Source: Epinephelus fuscoguttatus (taxonomy: Eukaryota > Chordata > Actinopteri > Perciformes > Serranidae). From it: a stretch of DNA of 64,000 nt. Below are positions 43,959 through 58,900 of this stretch, piece by piece. Within the stretch, counting starts at the first letter, position 1, and each line of letters begins with the position of its first letter. A model generated the notes under the pieces. That model was not told where the DNA came from. It made no database searches and saw only the letters and a list, made by a program, of their open reading frames with translations. Position numbers and translations under genes: made by a program. The stretch covers positions 29,750,996-29,814,995 of the forward strand of contig NC_064756.1 in the NCBI RefSeq assembly GCF_011397635.1, read 5' to 3'.

Positions 43959-46900
43959 ATGGAGAAAAGATCAGCGCTCAGGAGGATTTTGCCACATAAT
44001 GGACTGCGACTTTTAACAGCACTTCTCGTCTTTTACGGACTTACGTGTGAGTTAACAGTTTCTTTGTCATTTTGCCCGGGCTACTTTTGAGGCCACTGAT
44101 AGAAGTTGCGGTGGAGCAGCTCGGAGTCTGTGGCGTCAGTCGCCGATTCAAAACGCCAAAACCGGCCAGTCCTCATTGTGTTGGAATGGGCTGTGTTGCG
44201 TTCAAAGCCTGCTAGCTTCATTTAAGCTAACGGTTCTTGTGTGGGGACAGTTATCCAGCATTACGTCGGTGGGAAAGTAAGTTAGCTGCTGGCGTTAGTT
44301 CAGTTAGCTAAACCTCGCTTGTCTTTCACATTTTAATACAACTTCGGTTCTTATTAACGTTAGTCAACTTATAAGTTACAATATAGAGGCACTGCTTATC
44401 ATACACAAGCTATCTCAATTAGATTTCCATACCACATCACTCCAGTCGGGACAGGAGATAACTTTGCGCAGCACGGATTTTCTGGGAATTAATGTTATAC
44501 ACGCGTTTTCTAGCTAACGTTACTTCCAGTATGTCACATCATCATGACTTAGCTTGCATCACTCAGGGACTGTGAGAGGGAAATACCGGCTGGTTTCTCT
44601 TCCACTCACATAGAAACTCACTGAGGAACAGCATCGATTCGTGGGGCACCAAAATAGACACGAAATGGGAGCATTGTGGGTGTCACACATGGTGAGCAAA
44701 GAGGAGCTCCTTTGTGAAAAGTTTGCCAAGTGGTTGTCGTTGGACACAGATGGGGGGATAAACGTTATGTGATACAGGAGAGGAGAGGCTGACTGCTCTG
44801 CTTTGGGTGTGAGGGGTAGCAGGGGAAATGAAGACATATTTCAAGGGAGGCACTGCAGTCGCAGAGTCTCTGGAAGTATTGACCTGCAGTTGGGCTGCAT
44901 GCCAGCCACAGCACCTTCCAGCCTTTAAACTGTCCCGGGTAGTGCAGCTGGAGAGCTTTGCTGTATCCCAGACCTGAGCTGGGATTACAATACATGACAG
45001 GGCTGCTAAGACAAAAGAAAGCACACACATTGATGGATACTAAGGTAAATAGTGTCCAGGAATGCACCATTCGTTTTTTCCTCCTGAATGCAAGGGCAAT
45101 AAAAGCATCACAGGTATGCCATGGTAGCAAGTCCTAAAAATAAAGACCATGAAACCTTACATGCATTTTTAACAGTAATAAGTGACACAGTCCTAAGTAT
45201 GACAAAATCATTTTAAAGCTGTCATCAGCTAAAAAAATGGGTTACTATTGTTAAAGATTAAGGAAAACAACAGATATCCACATTTGTATAGCTGGAACCA
45301 GAGAATTATTTGCCATTTTTCCCTTTAAAAACTATTCAAAACAATTATTTGATTGCTTAATTGTTGCCAGATATTTTTATGATTAGTGACGTATTGGATT
45401 GAGAACTAATCTGCAATTCTGACATGTCCAGACCAGTACTGGATTTTTTTAGGCTGATATAGATATCAATATTTGACAAGGTATTTCATAATGACAAAAC
45501 ATACAACAAACATTTTTGCTAAGCATCACTAAAATTAGTTTTTAAATGATTTGTGACTAATGCATGTACTGAGCCGTACATTTAAATAATTTACCAGCAC
45601 TCATTTATGGACAAAGAGACACTGTTTCTAAATCACCTTAGACATATCTTTGGCATTTCTGTTCTGCAGTTTCTTGTTGTGTATCAGCAGAAACCGATAT
45701 ATGTCCGATAAGATAATTGAGGCTTATATATTGGCCCAGCAGATTCATCGGTCAAGCTCCAGTTTGTGTGTCTCTATGACTGCCACCATTGTCATCTCTG
45801 TCATGCGTACACACGCACACACTTGCAACACATACTTTTACAGAGTCCTCCTCTTCATACCATACTTTCTCCATCTTTTCCCACAAAATACTGGTTCATA
45901 AATCAACACAGGGAACTCATAAACAATGCACTGTTGCAGACTAAGCTGATTAGCCTGCAGACATGTGCTGCAGGTGCCATGTGTGTGCAGCTCTTCAGTC
46001 CGACCAGTCACCTCATCAGTCAGACTGGCTTATTATTAACAGAGGACACACCAGCCAGCGAAGGTTAGTTTTGGTGTCGTGTTTGGAAGAGAAACGTGTG
46101 AGGGTTTTCGACTCTCTAAAACATATGGTTGGAGCCCATGTGGCCCAGGCCTGCTGTTATGTGTATAGCAGAGCACAAGTGTGCGGGGGGACTTTGTGTC
46201 AGAAACCTTCCTTGACTGTGTCATATTCAGAGTCCCTTTAGTGTAGACGAGGTTGTGAGGAGGGGATTCATTCAAGGCGTGGCTACAGGCTGTGAGGTCT
46301 GTAATTGAAGACCGTAGTTTTGTGGTTTCTTCTCTTGGGGCCGCATGATTCATAATCTAAATAAATAATGTTGTAATGGAGCCACCGAAATTACAGACTC
46401 AAAACAGAAATAGATTTGAAAAAGTACTGCACTGACTGAGCAGATTTGTACCTCATAGTGCTTCTCTGGTTATTAATTGACAGCAAGATGTGGCCAAGAA
46501 AGAAGTTTTGTCATTAAAAATATAGCTAATTCACAACACTCCAGCTTTGTCAGCACATAGGCCATATCAGGTCAAAACATTTTTTGGAGCTTTTGTTTGG
46601 GTAAGTGGTTGGATAACTTAGTGTCATTGTCCGTCTGAGCATTACATTTGAGATGCAGATACGTGCCAACCTTCCTGGCTCCTCTGGGAAATCATATTAC
46701 AAGTACAAAGTTTTCGCACACTCAGCAACCTTCTTTAAAAGTGAATTTAACTTGATTCACTTGATACTTTTACTCTTATCCCAGTCAGTGTTTTGATTGG
46801 TTAAGTTTAGGTAAAGTCAACCAACTTGTGGTCCACTGACTAAATATGCCCGCAGATGCCAACGTTTCACTGATGCCTGGTGTTAATTATCCACACTGGT

Positions 46901-49900
46901 TATTTGCTCTTGGAATTATATGCAAGAAAGGGCCTTAAAGTAAGTTTTAGCGTTTGGATTCACATTTGTGGGTCGCAGCTGTGGCATTCATCTGATCCTC
47001 TCATTTGATCTTAAATCTCAGCTGTGAAGCAGCAGACTGAAAACTCCTAATCACATTAAATGCATGCAGTGTTTTCTTTTTGAAGGAAGGCCATCAGCAG
47101 ATGAGTGTGCTGCTTTATTGTGGGACATGGAGGCAGTGTGTGTGGGGATCAGGGAGCAGGCTGTGGTCACCCGCTTCTGTAGACTCCACCCGTTGCTTCC
47201 TCTTCCTCGACAGATGTGACTGACTGTCAGAGGCTTTGTATGGCAGGCTCCTCCCTGGTGGTCCATCACTTAATTCAGCGCTGTAACACCCAGTTTTAGA
47301 TTATCCCGAGACTTGTCTGTACCCAGGATAAATTAAAAAGAGACCAATGTGACACTACAGTCAGTTGATGAGTACTTCGATCTACTGCTTTCACAAGTCC
47401 ACGTAGGACTGCCTGCACGGATTCCTCTAATTGAAGATACTGTTTATTATACTATACTATACTATACTATACTATACTATACCCTTCCATTGAAAGTTCT
47501 CACGCAACACGTAAAAAAAAAACAAAAAAAAAAACCTTACCTCTTTGTTGCTTGCTTCTGAACATAAAGGTTTTACATATATTAGGCCTTCACGGTTTAA
47601 AAATTCTCAATACAAAGAGTCATAGTTGACCTCTTTGCAGTTTGAGGTGTCAACGGTCTAACAGACATCGCTGGCTAAGGACTTCAAGCCCCAGACACAC
47701 CAAGCCTACGTCAAAGAACTGGCGGCAATAAAGGCCAACTGTTGTGTCACTTCACTTCTCCTGTTCCCTGGCCAAAAAGTTGCACTTGAACAAACTGCAA
47801 AGACTGCAGCCAATGGCCAACTAGCAGTTACACTCTGCGCCTGCATGAGAGGAAATAACTCTCCATACCAGCAGGTGTTGGTAGTCTGTATTCTTGGTTT
47901 AAAAAGGAAACAGAAAGATGGACAGGACGGATTCAAGCTGCTTGTTAGCCAGTTAGCACATTAACAGCGCAACCTGATACTGAAAGACTAGATGATATTT
48001 TCCATGTGCTAGCGAACAATAACAAACAGTTTGATTAGATCTTACACCATTTTGTTTGTTTTCTTTCCTCACTTCCGTTTTTTTCTTGTGCATTGGGCTG
48101 AACTGCCAAATCAGAGTGATTTCACTTACTGCAACACTGTTTCGACACAGTGAACTGGCTAAAAAATAGGTGACAAGGGCTGACAAGGGCCGACTAGTGC
48201 CAACGATGCGGGACACACCACAAAAACTAACACGGCAAACATTTACTGACGGCCCCCGTAGGCTTGGTGTGTCAAGGCCCTTATAGTACGCAGGCATTTT
48301 AAATATTATGCTAAGAGGGATATGGTTGGTGATGTTATACATTTTTCTAATTGTCAACAATCCCATGGGTCCCCTTTTCCTCCCATGGTAGGCGGCACAG
48401 TGGTGCAGTGGTTAGCATTGTCGTCTCACAGCAAGAGGGTTCCTGGTTTGAACCCAGGGTAGGGGAGCCCCTCTGTGCAGAGTTTGCATGTTCACCCAGT
48501 GTCAGCGTGGGTTTTCTCTGGGTACTCCGGCTTCCTCCAACAATCCAAAGACATTCTGGTGAGGTTAATTGGTGACTCTAAATTGGCTGTAGGTGTGAAT
48601 GTGAGCGTGAATGGTTGTCTGTCTCAATGTGTCAGCCCTGTGATAGTCTGGTGACCTGTCCAGGGTGTACCCTGCCTCTCGCCCAGTGTTAGCTGGGATA
48701 GGCCCCAGCCCCCTCGCGACCCCCAACAACAGGATAAGCGGTTACAGAAAATGAGTGAATGAATGAACATCAGTGAGCCACACCACTGCACAGGGTCACA
48801 AGTGCCTAAATTACCATGAACATGGCCTCTGTAGGTTATTTTGAGTCAATCCCACGTACACAGTGCTGCACAAATACTAGCCAGCTAAACAAATGTGAGG
48901 TTAAGTAACCAACAATTGTACTGAACATTTAGTCCTGTCTGAGTAACATTTGATAAAAATACAGTGCCGAACTGTTTTAGGGAATGTCGTAGCTTCAATG
49001 AAACGTGATATTTGTGACCAAGCTTTTAAAGATTTGCATCTTCTGTAGGAATGAAGGGGCTTGGGGCTGAAGTTGGAAAGCATTGAGAGACAGACTTTGT
49101 TGAATCGGGTCTTTCCGTGAGATTCAGTGATAATGACACAAATATAGAATCACGCCAGCCTCAACCTTTAACCCAGCCGTCTGGTTTCCTGAGCCAGTCA
49201 CAGTATTTAGGGTGGCATTCATTGTTTTGTATGTACTCGCTCTTTAGGCCAACATTGAGAGTTGCCAGTCATGAGGAACACAGTGCAGGGGTAATTAGCC
49301 ATTCAAAATTGGGAGGAAAAGGGATAACATGCAAAAAATACACAGAAAATGCTATTATTAGGGATGCTATTTCCACTGTGTGTTAGCTACTATGTCTTGT
49401 CTACTGAATAAATCTTGTATAGACAGGAATTGACTGTTTTAATCACTGACTCAAAGGAAACTGCGCTGTAAAAATGGCTTCCAGATATTTCCATGGTTAA
49501 TTACCTACTGTGAATGAACACAGGGAAACCTTTTTAAAACCGCTTTTTGCCTGCTGTTTTCAGGAGTCAGGGTTTTTCCGTGAGGTTAGGGTCACTCAGA
49601 TACACTGTGGCTTCACAGTCCATGTTAAAGAGGTATACATGCAGGATGTGCACAGTCAGCAGTTGAATCCCCCAGGAGGGGAGCGCCGGGGTTATGGGAA
49701 ACAGGTGTGGCTGGCTGCTTTTCACCGCTCACTCTTATTTGTTTCACTCATTCAGCTGTCAGGTGGTTATGATGTTTGGGATGAGCACACAGTCAGTTGT
49801 ATACACTGACACACCCCCTACCACCCAAGTGGGAGATTATTAACACCCACCAGTCAAATACTGGTGGGTGCTGACTCTAGCAAGTAAGCTATCAGTAGTG

Positions 49901-52900
49901 TGGTCTTATTTGCTTGTACACAAGGAATGGTGATATACATTATACTGTAGTTAATGGAAGGAATCTCCTCTTTTTCCACTGACATTTTTGGCACATATGC
50001 AGCGTGGATCCCTCACTCACCTGCATCCCCCTACAAAGTTAATCTACTCTTCTCCATCTGTGTCTTATTTCTTACCAATAAACATTTATAATCCATGACA
50101 CACACCTGAATGTAGCAGTGGAAACACAGAAAGTGTTGGACTTACTATCCCTGAATCACAGGTTCAAAACCACAAGTGAGCAGGAAATGTTTACTGCATG
50201 CATTATTTACAATAATGGACTTTCCGATGAGTGACCTTCCAAAACTGTTTCCTGTAGTTATGAGGGTACAGTGTTAATATTCCTTCGGTTCAGTCGGGAA
50301 TACTTACATCATTTGAAGGAGACAAAATAAATCAGATGTGACACTGTTAGCGTTCTTACTTTTTCATAAGAACTGCAGTCCCAGTTTTCTAGGTTTCAGC
50401 AGCACCCATCCTCTGCCTTCATTGTGTGTAAGATAACATCAGACACCGAAACCGAGGGAAAGAAAGGCATGTCCCCTGACTTAGAGTTCCCTGATTTGGC
50501 TCGCTGAGCAGCCCTAGTCCTTGATGCAGATATATTGCAGTAATGGCTTCAACAGGATTTTGCACAACTGTATTCCTGCTGGTATTCAGCCAAATTATTC
50601 TGTATTCCCCTGCCATCCCTGCCCCACCTCCCTGTGTCCACGTTACCCCCTATACTTCAAATTCTTCTGCTTTAGTCGCTGATGCTCTCCTAATTTGCAG
50701 TAGACTATATGGCTGAATACATCCCCCTTGTTTAATTAAAGCTGTAGCAAATAGACTGCATGTTTGGTTTCTGTTTAGTATTGATAATGAAAGGTAGAAA
50801 ACATGTCTTTTTCAACGGCTAAGCTACTCTGTCACACAAGGGAAGAGTCATAGATAACTGCTCAGTGCTGACATTATAGTTCAGTGTGGTTGCCATCTTT
50901 TGCCTCTACTTGGATTGCGAAAAGGATCATAACAAAACAAGTGGCCAGTTCTATTTGGAGCTTATAAACAATGTTGGAATATCAGATATTGCATGGATTG
51001 AATTACATTTTCAAGGGGAGTGCATCACAGTTAATACTCACTCTACTGAGCTGTTAGACTAACAATAAGTGGGATATTACAGCCTTTATGTACTCATAAT
51101 ATTTGTCTTTTACATCCAAGTGAGCTCCATATTATGGAAACACTATTTCAAACCAGACATGTAACGTGAGTCGCAGAAGAAATACACTGGGATGTTGTCT
51201 TACTGAGTTTTTTGGAATCTCTATGGACTTCACAGTGTGGGAGGGAGGGGTGTAGTACATTGCTAAGAGGGGTGTTGACAATATTCCCCTTCGATTGAAG
51301 TCTAGACCAAGTTGTACAGCATGTAGCCTGTGGTTGGCTCAATGCTTTACATGGTAATGTTGTCAAGTACATGTAGCTGTGTTTTTCTGTGAGGTCACTA
51401 TAGATGCACTGTCATCAGCTGTGATTTTTCTTTAATCCCAAGTGACCTAGGCACCTAAATCTCCTTGTTCTCAATCTTCAAAGTGGGTGGTAAGAGTAAA
51501 TCAAGAGTAGCGTTTTAATCTGTTGCAGAAACAGGGTGAGAGTATGTGCCGGGAAGAGTGGGTGTGCCGGGAAAATCAACTCCCTCCGACCAGGATAATG
51601 CTGCTGAAATGCCACATTGACCAGACTACTTACTGTTTTTATTGACCACCGGGTACACACAGTACAGAGGCAAATTTTTGTTGGACTGCTGTACTTCCTT
51701 CCTTGTTGTGATGCGGTGATTGCTGACATGCAATGGCGCTGATTGCTACACAAAGTCCAAAGCAGCTTCCTCTATCAGTGTTTTTCTAAACTGTACATTT
51801 GATATTTCTAGAGACTATATCGATGGATTACAACTAAAGTTAAATTAATTACTTAATTCATAAAAAAACGTGTAAGTAAAACAGCTTAGTAAACATAGGC
51901 TAGTTAAGGAAAAAAAAACCTTTGTTGTATACAAAAAGTCTCTCTACTAAATGTCTCTAGTGCTGCTAGTGTTTTTAGGTGCAAAATATGTGAGCAACAT
52001 ATTAACTGAGCTATTTAAATTATAGTTTTAAGGTCCAGTGTTTAGAATTTAGAGGGATATATTGTCAGAAATGGCATATAGTATAATAAGTATGTTTTCT
52101 TTAGTGAAATTAACTGAAAATAAGAATCATTGTGTTTTAGTTACCTTAAAATGATCATTCATATCTACACAGGGAGCGGGTCCTCACTCAAGGAGTCTGC
52201 CATGTTGCACTGCTATGTTATACAGTAGCCTAGAATAGACAATCCAAACACTGACTCTACAGAGGTTAATTTGCGTTTTTGCAGTGGCCACAGTAATTAG
52301 CAGCGCATCCACAACAAGACTGTCTGAATAACACTGATTTTTTTTTTTTATGTTAAACTGCTTTATTCAGTGTTTTATTCAGTTTAAATAATTGGGTCAG
52401 TTTGTTTTTGAGAGGAAGAAACCTCCACAGACAATTTGGCTCACGTTAAAAACCCTCTGAACGTCTATATCCTAAATTATCGAAAAGGTGAGCACACATT
52501 AGGAGGTGCTAGACTAGCAGCCCATCTCCAAACAGCGTTGGACAAACACTGAATTGTAACATGAAACTGCTCTATCCAGTGTTTTTACCGGTTTTAATCA
52601 CCTGGTCCGTTTGTTTTGGGGAGGAAGAGAACTCTGTGGATTATTCAGCTCCCGGTTAAAACCTCCTGAACAATGAACACTGAAGAAATTCTAACCAGGA
52701 GAAGTTTGAGCTGGTTGCAGTCTGCAGTCCTCACCTCTAGATACCACTAAATCCCCTTAAATCCTACATACTGGACCTTTAAATAACAAATACGAACAAA
52801 TAATGACTTCCTGTGCTTCTTTTTACTCTGTTGCTATGCAATGAATGGGCAGATACAGTTATGTGTTAAACATAGCAAATAATGCTTTATAATCTACAGA

Positions 52901-55873
52901 CCCCATTACTAAAGGTTGTTTGCTTTTTGTCTGTCCTGCATCCTACTGGATACTGTTGTATTGCTCACTGTCTACCAATATTCTAGCTCCATCTCTGTTA
53001 CACCAGTTTATACAGTATAACAAATCTCTGCACATTCCTTACATAATACCAGTCCAGTGTGTGCAGCCTCCATGTGACAGTCCCTAGATCCCTTGGAAAA
53101 AAAGTTGTTGGCAGAAGCAGGCATCATACAAGAAATCTAAAATTGGTCAATGATGGGAATCATTTTAAAGAAACAAGTCTAATTCCCTCTGGGTCTCTGT
53201 GGCATGTGGGAAACTATGTTTCCATTATGTTAGATTGGCCTAATGAAAGTACAGTAGCCCATTTAGACCCAGTGAAGGGCAGTGGAGTCTGTCATTAGTA
53301 CAGAACCCATTCTCTCTTCTCTGCAAATCCCCACCCACCACCACCACTAACAACAAGTGCCTGATCTATTTCTCTCCTAATGAATGAAAATTGAGCTTGA
53401 TTTTGTAATATTTTTTTAAAGGAGAGTGACATGTAGCTGCGGTAAAAACAGCACGTGTCTAAAAACAATGCATGATTCTTGCATAATAGGCCCTTCGGTC
53501 CATTTGTATGTCTCCATGATTCATTGCTGAGTTCACATATAAGCATTATAAAGAAGACTGCTATGGGTTAAAGGATATTTCATTTTAGCATAGTTGTGTG
53601 GTACATGTAGTTTGCGTCTTTGCAGTGGGGATGGGAGCCCACAGATGTAACTGCAGTGAGTCAAATGCCAGTTTTGCCGTTATAATGTCATTATTGTTTT
53701 TGGCAATAGGCCTACATAAGGCCAACATACAATTTATCTTTATTATGACAAAGACTAATATGGAGGGTTGGACCTCAAATTATCCTTGGTTGCCTGTCTA
53801 TGCTGTCTTTGTTTGGTTCAGTGGTAGATTTTAGTGGATGCTGTGAATAATTTACTAAAATCAGTTAAACAGATACCAGGTCATCCATAAAACGCCACTT
53901 GTTCTTCAGTTGTCTATGCCTGGCTAATTGTTTTATGTAGTAAATGTCAAGCATCCATTCATGGCTGTCAGTTTCTGAGACAAGATAAAGGTTTTGTTGA
54001 GAACACTCAGCTATCTAAAAGAGGACAGGAGCAGTAAGGATGTACTTGATGAGCAAGCAGACCCTGACACAAACAACATTTCTACCCCAGTGCAATTTTC
54101 AGCACTGCTGTGGTGTGATGGCGAGTGTAGTGCAGTCTCTATTAGCATTAATGTGTCAGGGATGTCATACACTTTTGCTCTCACTGAGAAAGACTTCCAT
54201 TGTAGCTTCTCTCCCTAAAAAGACAGCCTCTGAAATTAAGTTACTTTGTCACACAGCAGCTTGAAGAATGTCTTGCCTTGCTTTGTGTGACCATCTGTGA
54301 CTTTTTCCAATTGTCTTAGCTGTTACAAAAAGTCACATTTTGTCGTGCATTTTCTACTTGCATGGAAAGAAGTAACACTGCTGCCCATCTCTGGGTCCAT
54401 AGCTCTGTGTTCACATACTGAAATGCCTCAAACCCCCACAACAAACAATAACAAATCCCACACAATAAGGCAGGATGCTGTAGGAGTGTTTGTGTTGCCG
54501 TGATACACAGTGGCAGACATTGTCCTTCATGAGTTCTACAGCATAGCTGTAGTCGACTCTGATGAGAGGTTGTAACCTATCCTGACACTCTGTATGTCAA
54601 CACTATTGATCTTTTTCTTTTAAGCATGGATCTTTAATCAAATGTGACCTGGATGAGAAGGACACAGAAGTCCACATTGCTGGGGGGGGCAATGAGAAAG
54701 GGGTTTTGAAGAGGACAGTGACATGTGAAAGAGGCCCGGCGCCCACCCTCTTTTTAAAGGCCTGTCAGCCTGTGTTTGTCTCCGCCATGAATTAGCCCAC
54801 TGAAAAAGCCTCACACCCTCACAGGATACAATGCTAGGAAGGAAGGGGGTAGATTAGAGCTGGTGTTGGGACTAATGTTTTCTTCACACTGCACAAATAT
54901 TTCTTACGATAAAGACATGCTATAAAACAGGCAATACACCACTTGGCCTATCCTGTCTCTGATTGAGACTGAGTTATATGCCTCACAAAGTAAAGCAAAG
55001 GTCTGGGGGCCTGTGTTAGGTATATAGGCATTGTCTGTTTGTTTTTTTTTTTTCCTGGTCGCGTCTATAGAGAGCAACAATACCAAACAAATGGCTCCAC
55101 TTCGCCTACTGACTTCTTTGAGTTTCCAGTATTTAAAGGCGCAGACGGCTCTCAGGAAATGCAGGCCACAGTGCAAGATTTATTGCTAAAATCACCAATG
55201 CTAATGCAAACTCCTAACTGTTACAACTTTTGTTCATTTCCACAAATGTCCACTTTGATGGCTTGGATCAGGTCAGGAACCGTTGCTGTTGTGGTCATAA
55301 ACCCACTGAGACATAAGTGAGTAATTGTTTTACCAATTCATCTAATAGTTATATATTAATCCATATTCTAAAATTGTTTTGTCTGAGGTTGGCAGAGTTT
55401 GGCACTGTCGTTTTCAAATGCAGATTAATGAACATTTTTAAATCCGACCTTGAGAATCAGATTGAAGTTTAATAGTCAGCTAATGTTTCCATTGGCCTAA
55501 ACTAGACTAAGGGACTTTAGTGCCTTGAATGAGTATGAATTACTGCACTCATTAAACAGTAATGAAACACTGCCCTTCAGCCTGCATTCACCTCCTACAC
55601 ACACTTGAAAATGACTGAAGCAGGAAAGAGAGGCAGGACTAGGTTAGGTTTGGCGTACCCCAGGTTGCTTGCTAACAGAGAATGATAGAGGTAGCTGACC
55701 CAGGCTAACCTTCCACAGGTTGTAACACATCTTAAAATGAACAGAAATGTCTTTGTATATAATTACTCTTTTAATTGTGGTACTACTTTGACTTATTTTC
55801 TCAGATTTTTGCTAGTGATGCACCGATATCAATGTTGAAAATAACAATTTGGCTGATAGGTAATACCAGTGGG

Positions 55874-55923
<50 letters not shown>

Positions 55924-58900
55924 TGTTGTTGTTTATTCTGTTTTTGTTGCTTGTTACTCCCTCTTTTGTGCCAGGAAGGCAAAGAGATCTTTATTACAAA
56001 AGATATACAACTGTTTAAAAGTCATACAGCCCATCATTACATCACCTTTGAATGAGCACAAATTCAGTCATACAAGTTAATGAAACAACCTTAATATAAC
56101 CTTCTTTCATGGAAAAACATCTTTTTTAAAAACGTCCATAAAGCCTTTTTGCTTCATATAATATATAATATTTCCCTCCCTATTATCTATCACTGTGAAT
56201 CATAGACAAATTCTCCTTCAAACGACTGTATTTACTCAAGTTTCTTGCCTGGATAGAGCTTAAATGCATCATAATGTATCTCCATGCAGCCTCGATAAAC
56301 TTTAAGTCCCAGCTACTGACTGCAAACAGCTAACGCTCACTAGCTCTCCTCCTCTCTATAGCCCATTTTAGATAGGAATTGTGCAAATTTGCAGGAAAGA
56401 CCAATCAGTCTTTTTTCAGCATTGGCAGTATAAAAGCAAAATCGGGGAGTGCGGCAAAATGCTGCCTGCCTACTTTTGTTTATACAGAATGCACCTTTTT
56501 CGGAGCAATGGGGGGCGTGAGCAAGTAACAAAACGTGTAGCTCAGCATGTGACGTAAATAGTGACGGGGGAGGGAAGCTACGGCTAGTCAGTCCTTCAGC
56601 GATTCTCTCGTAAATCGGCCAGTTCTTCACTGTCCCGTCATCTGACGGTTAATGGCCTCTTTGTTTGTGAGGGCACGCAATTCCTTGTCCCCTCAGTTGC
56701 TCTTCTTTACTGTAGTGTCTGTCAGGTTTGCGATTCCCTCTTGCTACTAGTACTAGCTGCTCGCTAATTCTTGCTATCAGCTGTTTCCTGTTTATCCACC
56801 GCCAGTGGGTCATATGTGCGGCGTCATCAACAGCTCCTCCCACAAGTCTTCAACAGTCCCCCCCGTTGCGGAAGGCCGCCTCATTCTGTGTGGGTTCCGC
56901 CAATATGACTACCCTACGAGGTGGAAAATTGGGCAACTCGGATCAACTCGCCAATCTGGCTCTGTGTGTCTAAACGCTCGCAGCGTGCCGGCAAAACAGC
57001 CCAACATTCGCGGAAAATCTGGCAGTATAAAAGGGGCTTATGTGTTAGGTCTCAGTAGTCAGCGATCTGTCCAGGGTGTACACCGCCTATTCCCTACTGT
57101 CAGCTGGGATAGGCTCCAGCCCCCTGCGACCCCTAACATGATAAGAGGTTACAGAAAATGAATGAATGAATGTAGTATCATCATGGAAAAAATAGGGTGC
57201 ATCTCTTTAAGCGCTGATCGTGAGTTTACTGCATCCTTTCCTACTGAAGGCGTCCCATGGATAACCCCTGTTCATCCCAAACATGTTTTCTATTATCCCC
57301 TGGAGGACGGGACACCATTAGTCTTGAGCCCTGCTTTTTAGCCTGCTCAAAACTGATGTGACACAACAAATAAAACATCGGCCATTGTCATCAGTGAATG
57401 TCATCTTATTTGCCGATAGGCCAATGGCAGTCAACAAGGCCAATATCAGCCAATGCTGCAGCATTTCACTATGAGAACATATATGATTTAAACAATGGAT
57501 ATGATGGCTGAAGATGGAAAAAAGAAAAGTCTCTGAAAGAAACTTGAATTACTTTTTAAGTGGATGTTACTCTGTCATCAAAAACCCATGACCTGAATAC
57601 TGCTGAAGTCAGATAGCAGGGATCCCACAATTATAAATGCAGACTCTATAAAGTCCGCACATTTCTGCCGTCCTGTCTTCACAGTGCATAGTATACATGT
57701 GTTTCAGTACTTCTGACTCGGTGGTCTGGATCACTCTGTCAAACTGTCATTTATTACCATCAGCTTGTAAAAATGATTGATCCAGCCTTGTTATGTCCTT
57801 ACATAGTTCTCTCTGTTGTTAACGTCTTTTCTTCTGTCCATCTCACTTCTGTACTCCCTCACAATAACTGCCCTATTTCTTGCTTTGTGTCCTTATTCAT
57901 CCTCCCCTCACTGTATTCATGTCTGAATGCTGAGCAGTCAGAGTTTCCTCTAGCTTTAGTCCTAAACCACACTCCCTACTGCACAGATCTCATGTCTGCA
58001 TTCTTCTCCTGTGAGGTCTTCAGATCAGTCCCTCATGAGTGCTGTTTGACATGATAATCTATGCACACAGTTTTGTCTACATGAACATGACATATTGTCT
58101 ATTTTGTTGCTGCGTGTGAATGTTTCTGCCCTTGGACCCGTCCCGTCTCACACAGGTCTGACATGCACTGCAGGCCTCATTGCGAGGATCTTTAGCCAGG
58201 AGACAGCTTCCTCCTTTGGGGAGGTCAGGGCCGAAGCTAGGTCAGGTCTGGGTAGGTGGAGATCTTGGCGCATCAAGTGGCCGACGTGGAATGTTTGAGC
58301 CGGTTGCCAGGCAAAGAGGAAGGTTTTGATTTACCATTGCGTCTTGCGAGCAGCTTGTCGCAATTAGTGATGTCAGGAGGGAAAGAAACAAATATGAAGC
58401 ATTTCTTCAAAGGGCAAGCATATCCTTCCCATGAGTTCATTCTTTCCTTGGGTTTCTCAGGGAAAAAGGGGGCAAAAGTGCAGCCTATTTCTCTACGGTC
58501 AAATTAGGTTTTGCAGGCCTGGGTTCTTCCTGTTCTCAGCAGGGTGTCACATTTTGAGATGACTAAATGGGTTGCAATGTATCCAAACAGTGACACGGCA
58601 TAAAGATGGTCACGGAAATATAGGTTTTCATGTTTATCCTATTAAAGTTCTGAACCGTATCTGTTTACTGGATAAGATGGATAACCTGTAATGAAACTAG
58701 TGACACTCCTGTGCTGTGCCTCTGCTTTGTAGCAGTACACCTATTTCCTTGATGAAACAGCATGACAGCTTTGTTTAACGCACTGCTTACATTTCATTTG
58801 CCTGCAGTATTTTAGATAATATTTCACGGAGCTCTAGTTTGTGAGCTCTGGCTGTGTTCTTCATGGTCTCAGCTAGCAGTGCCAAGTTTCCCCACTCTCC

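Noticed and set aside
48391-48470. A tRNA gene
   Set aside because: The A- and B-box-like head belongs to a SINE repeated four times in the window; it cannot form a proper cloverleaf with a usable anticodon arm as far as I can judge.
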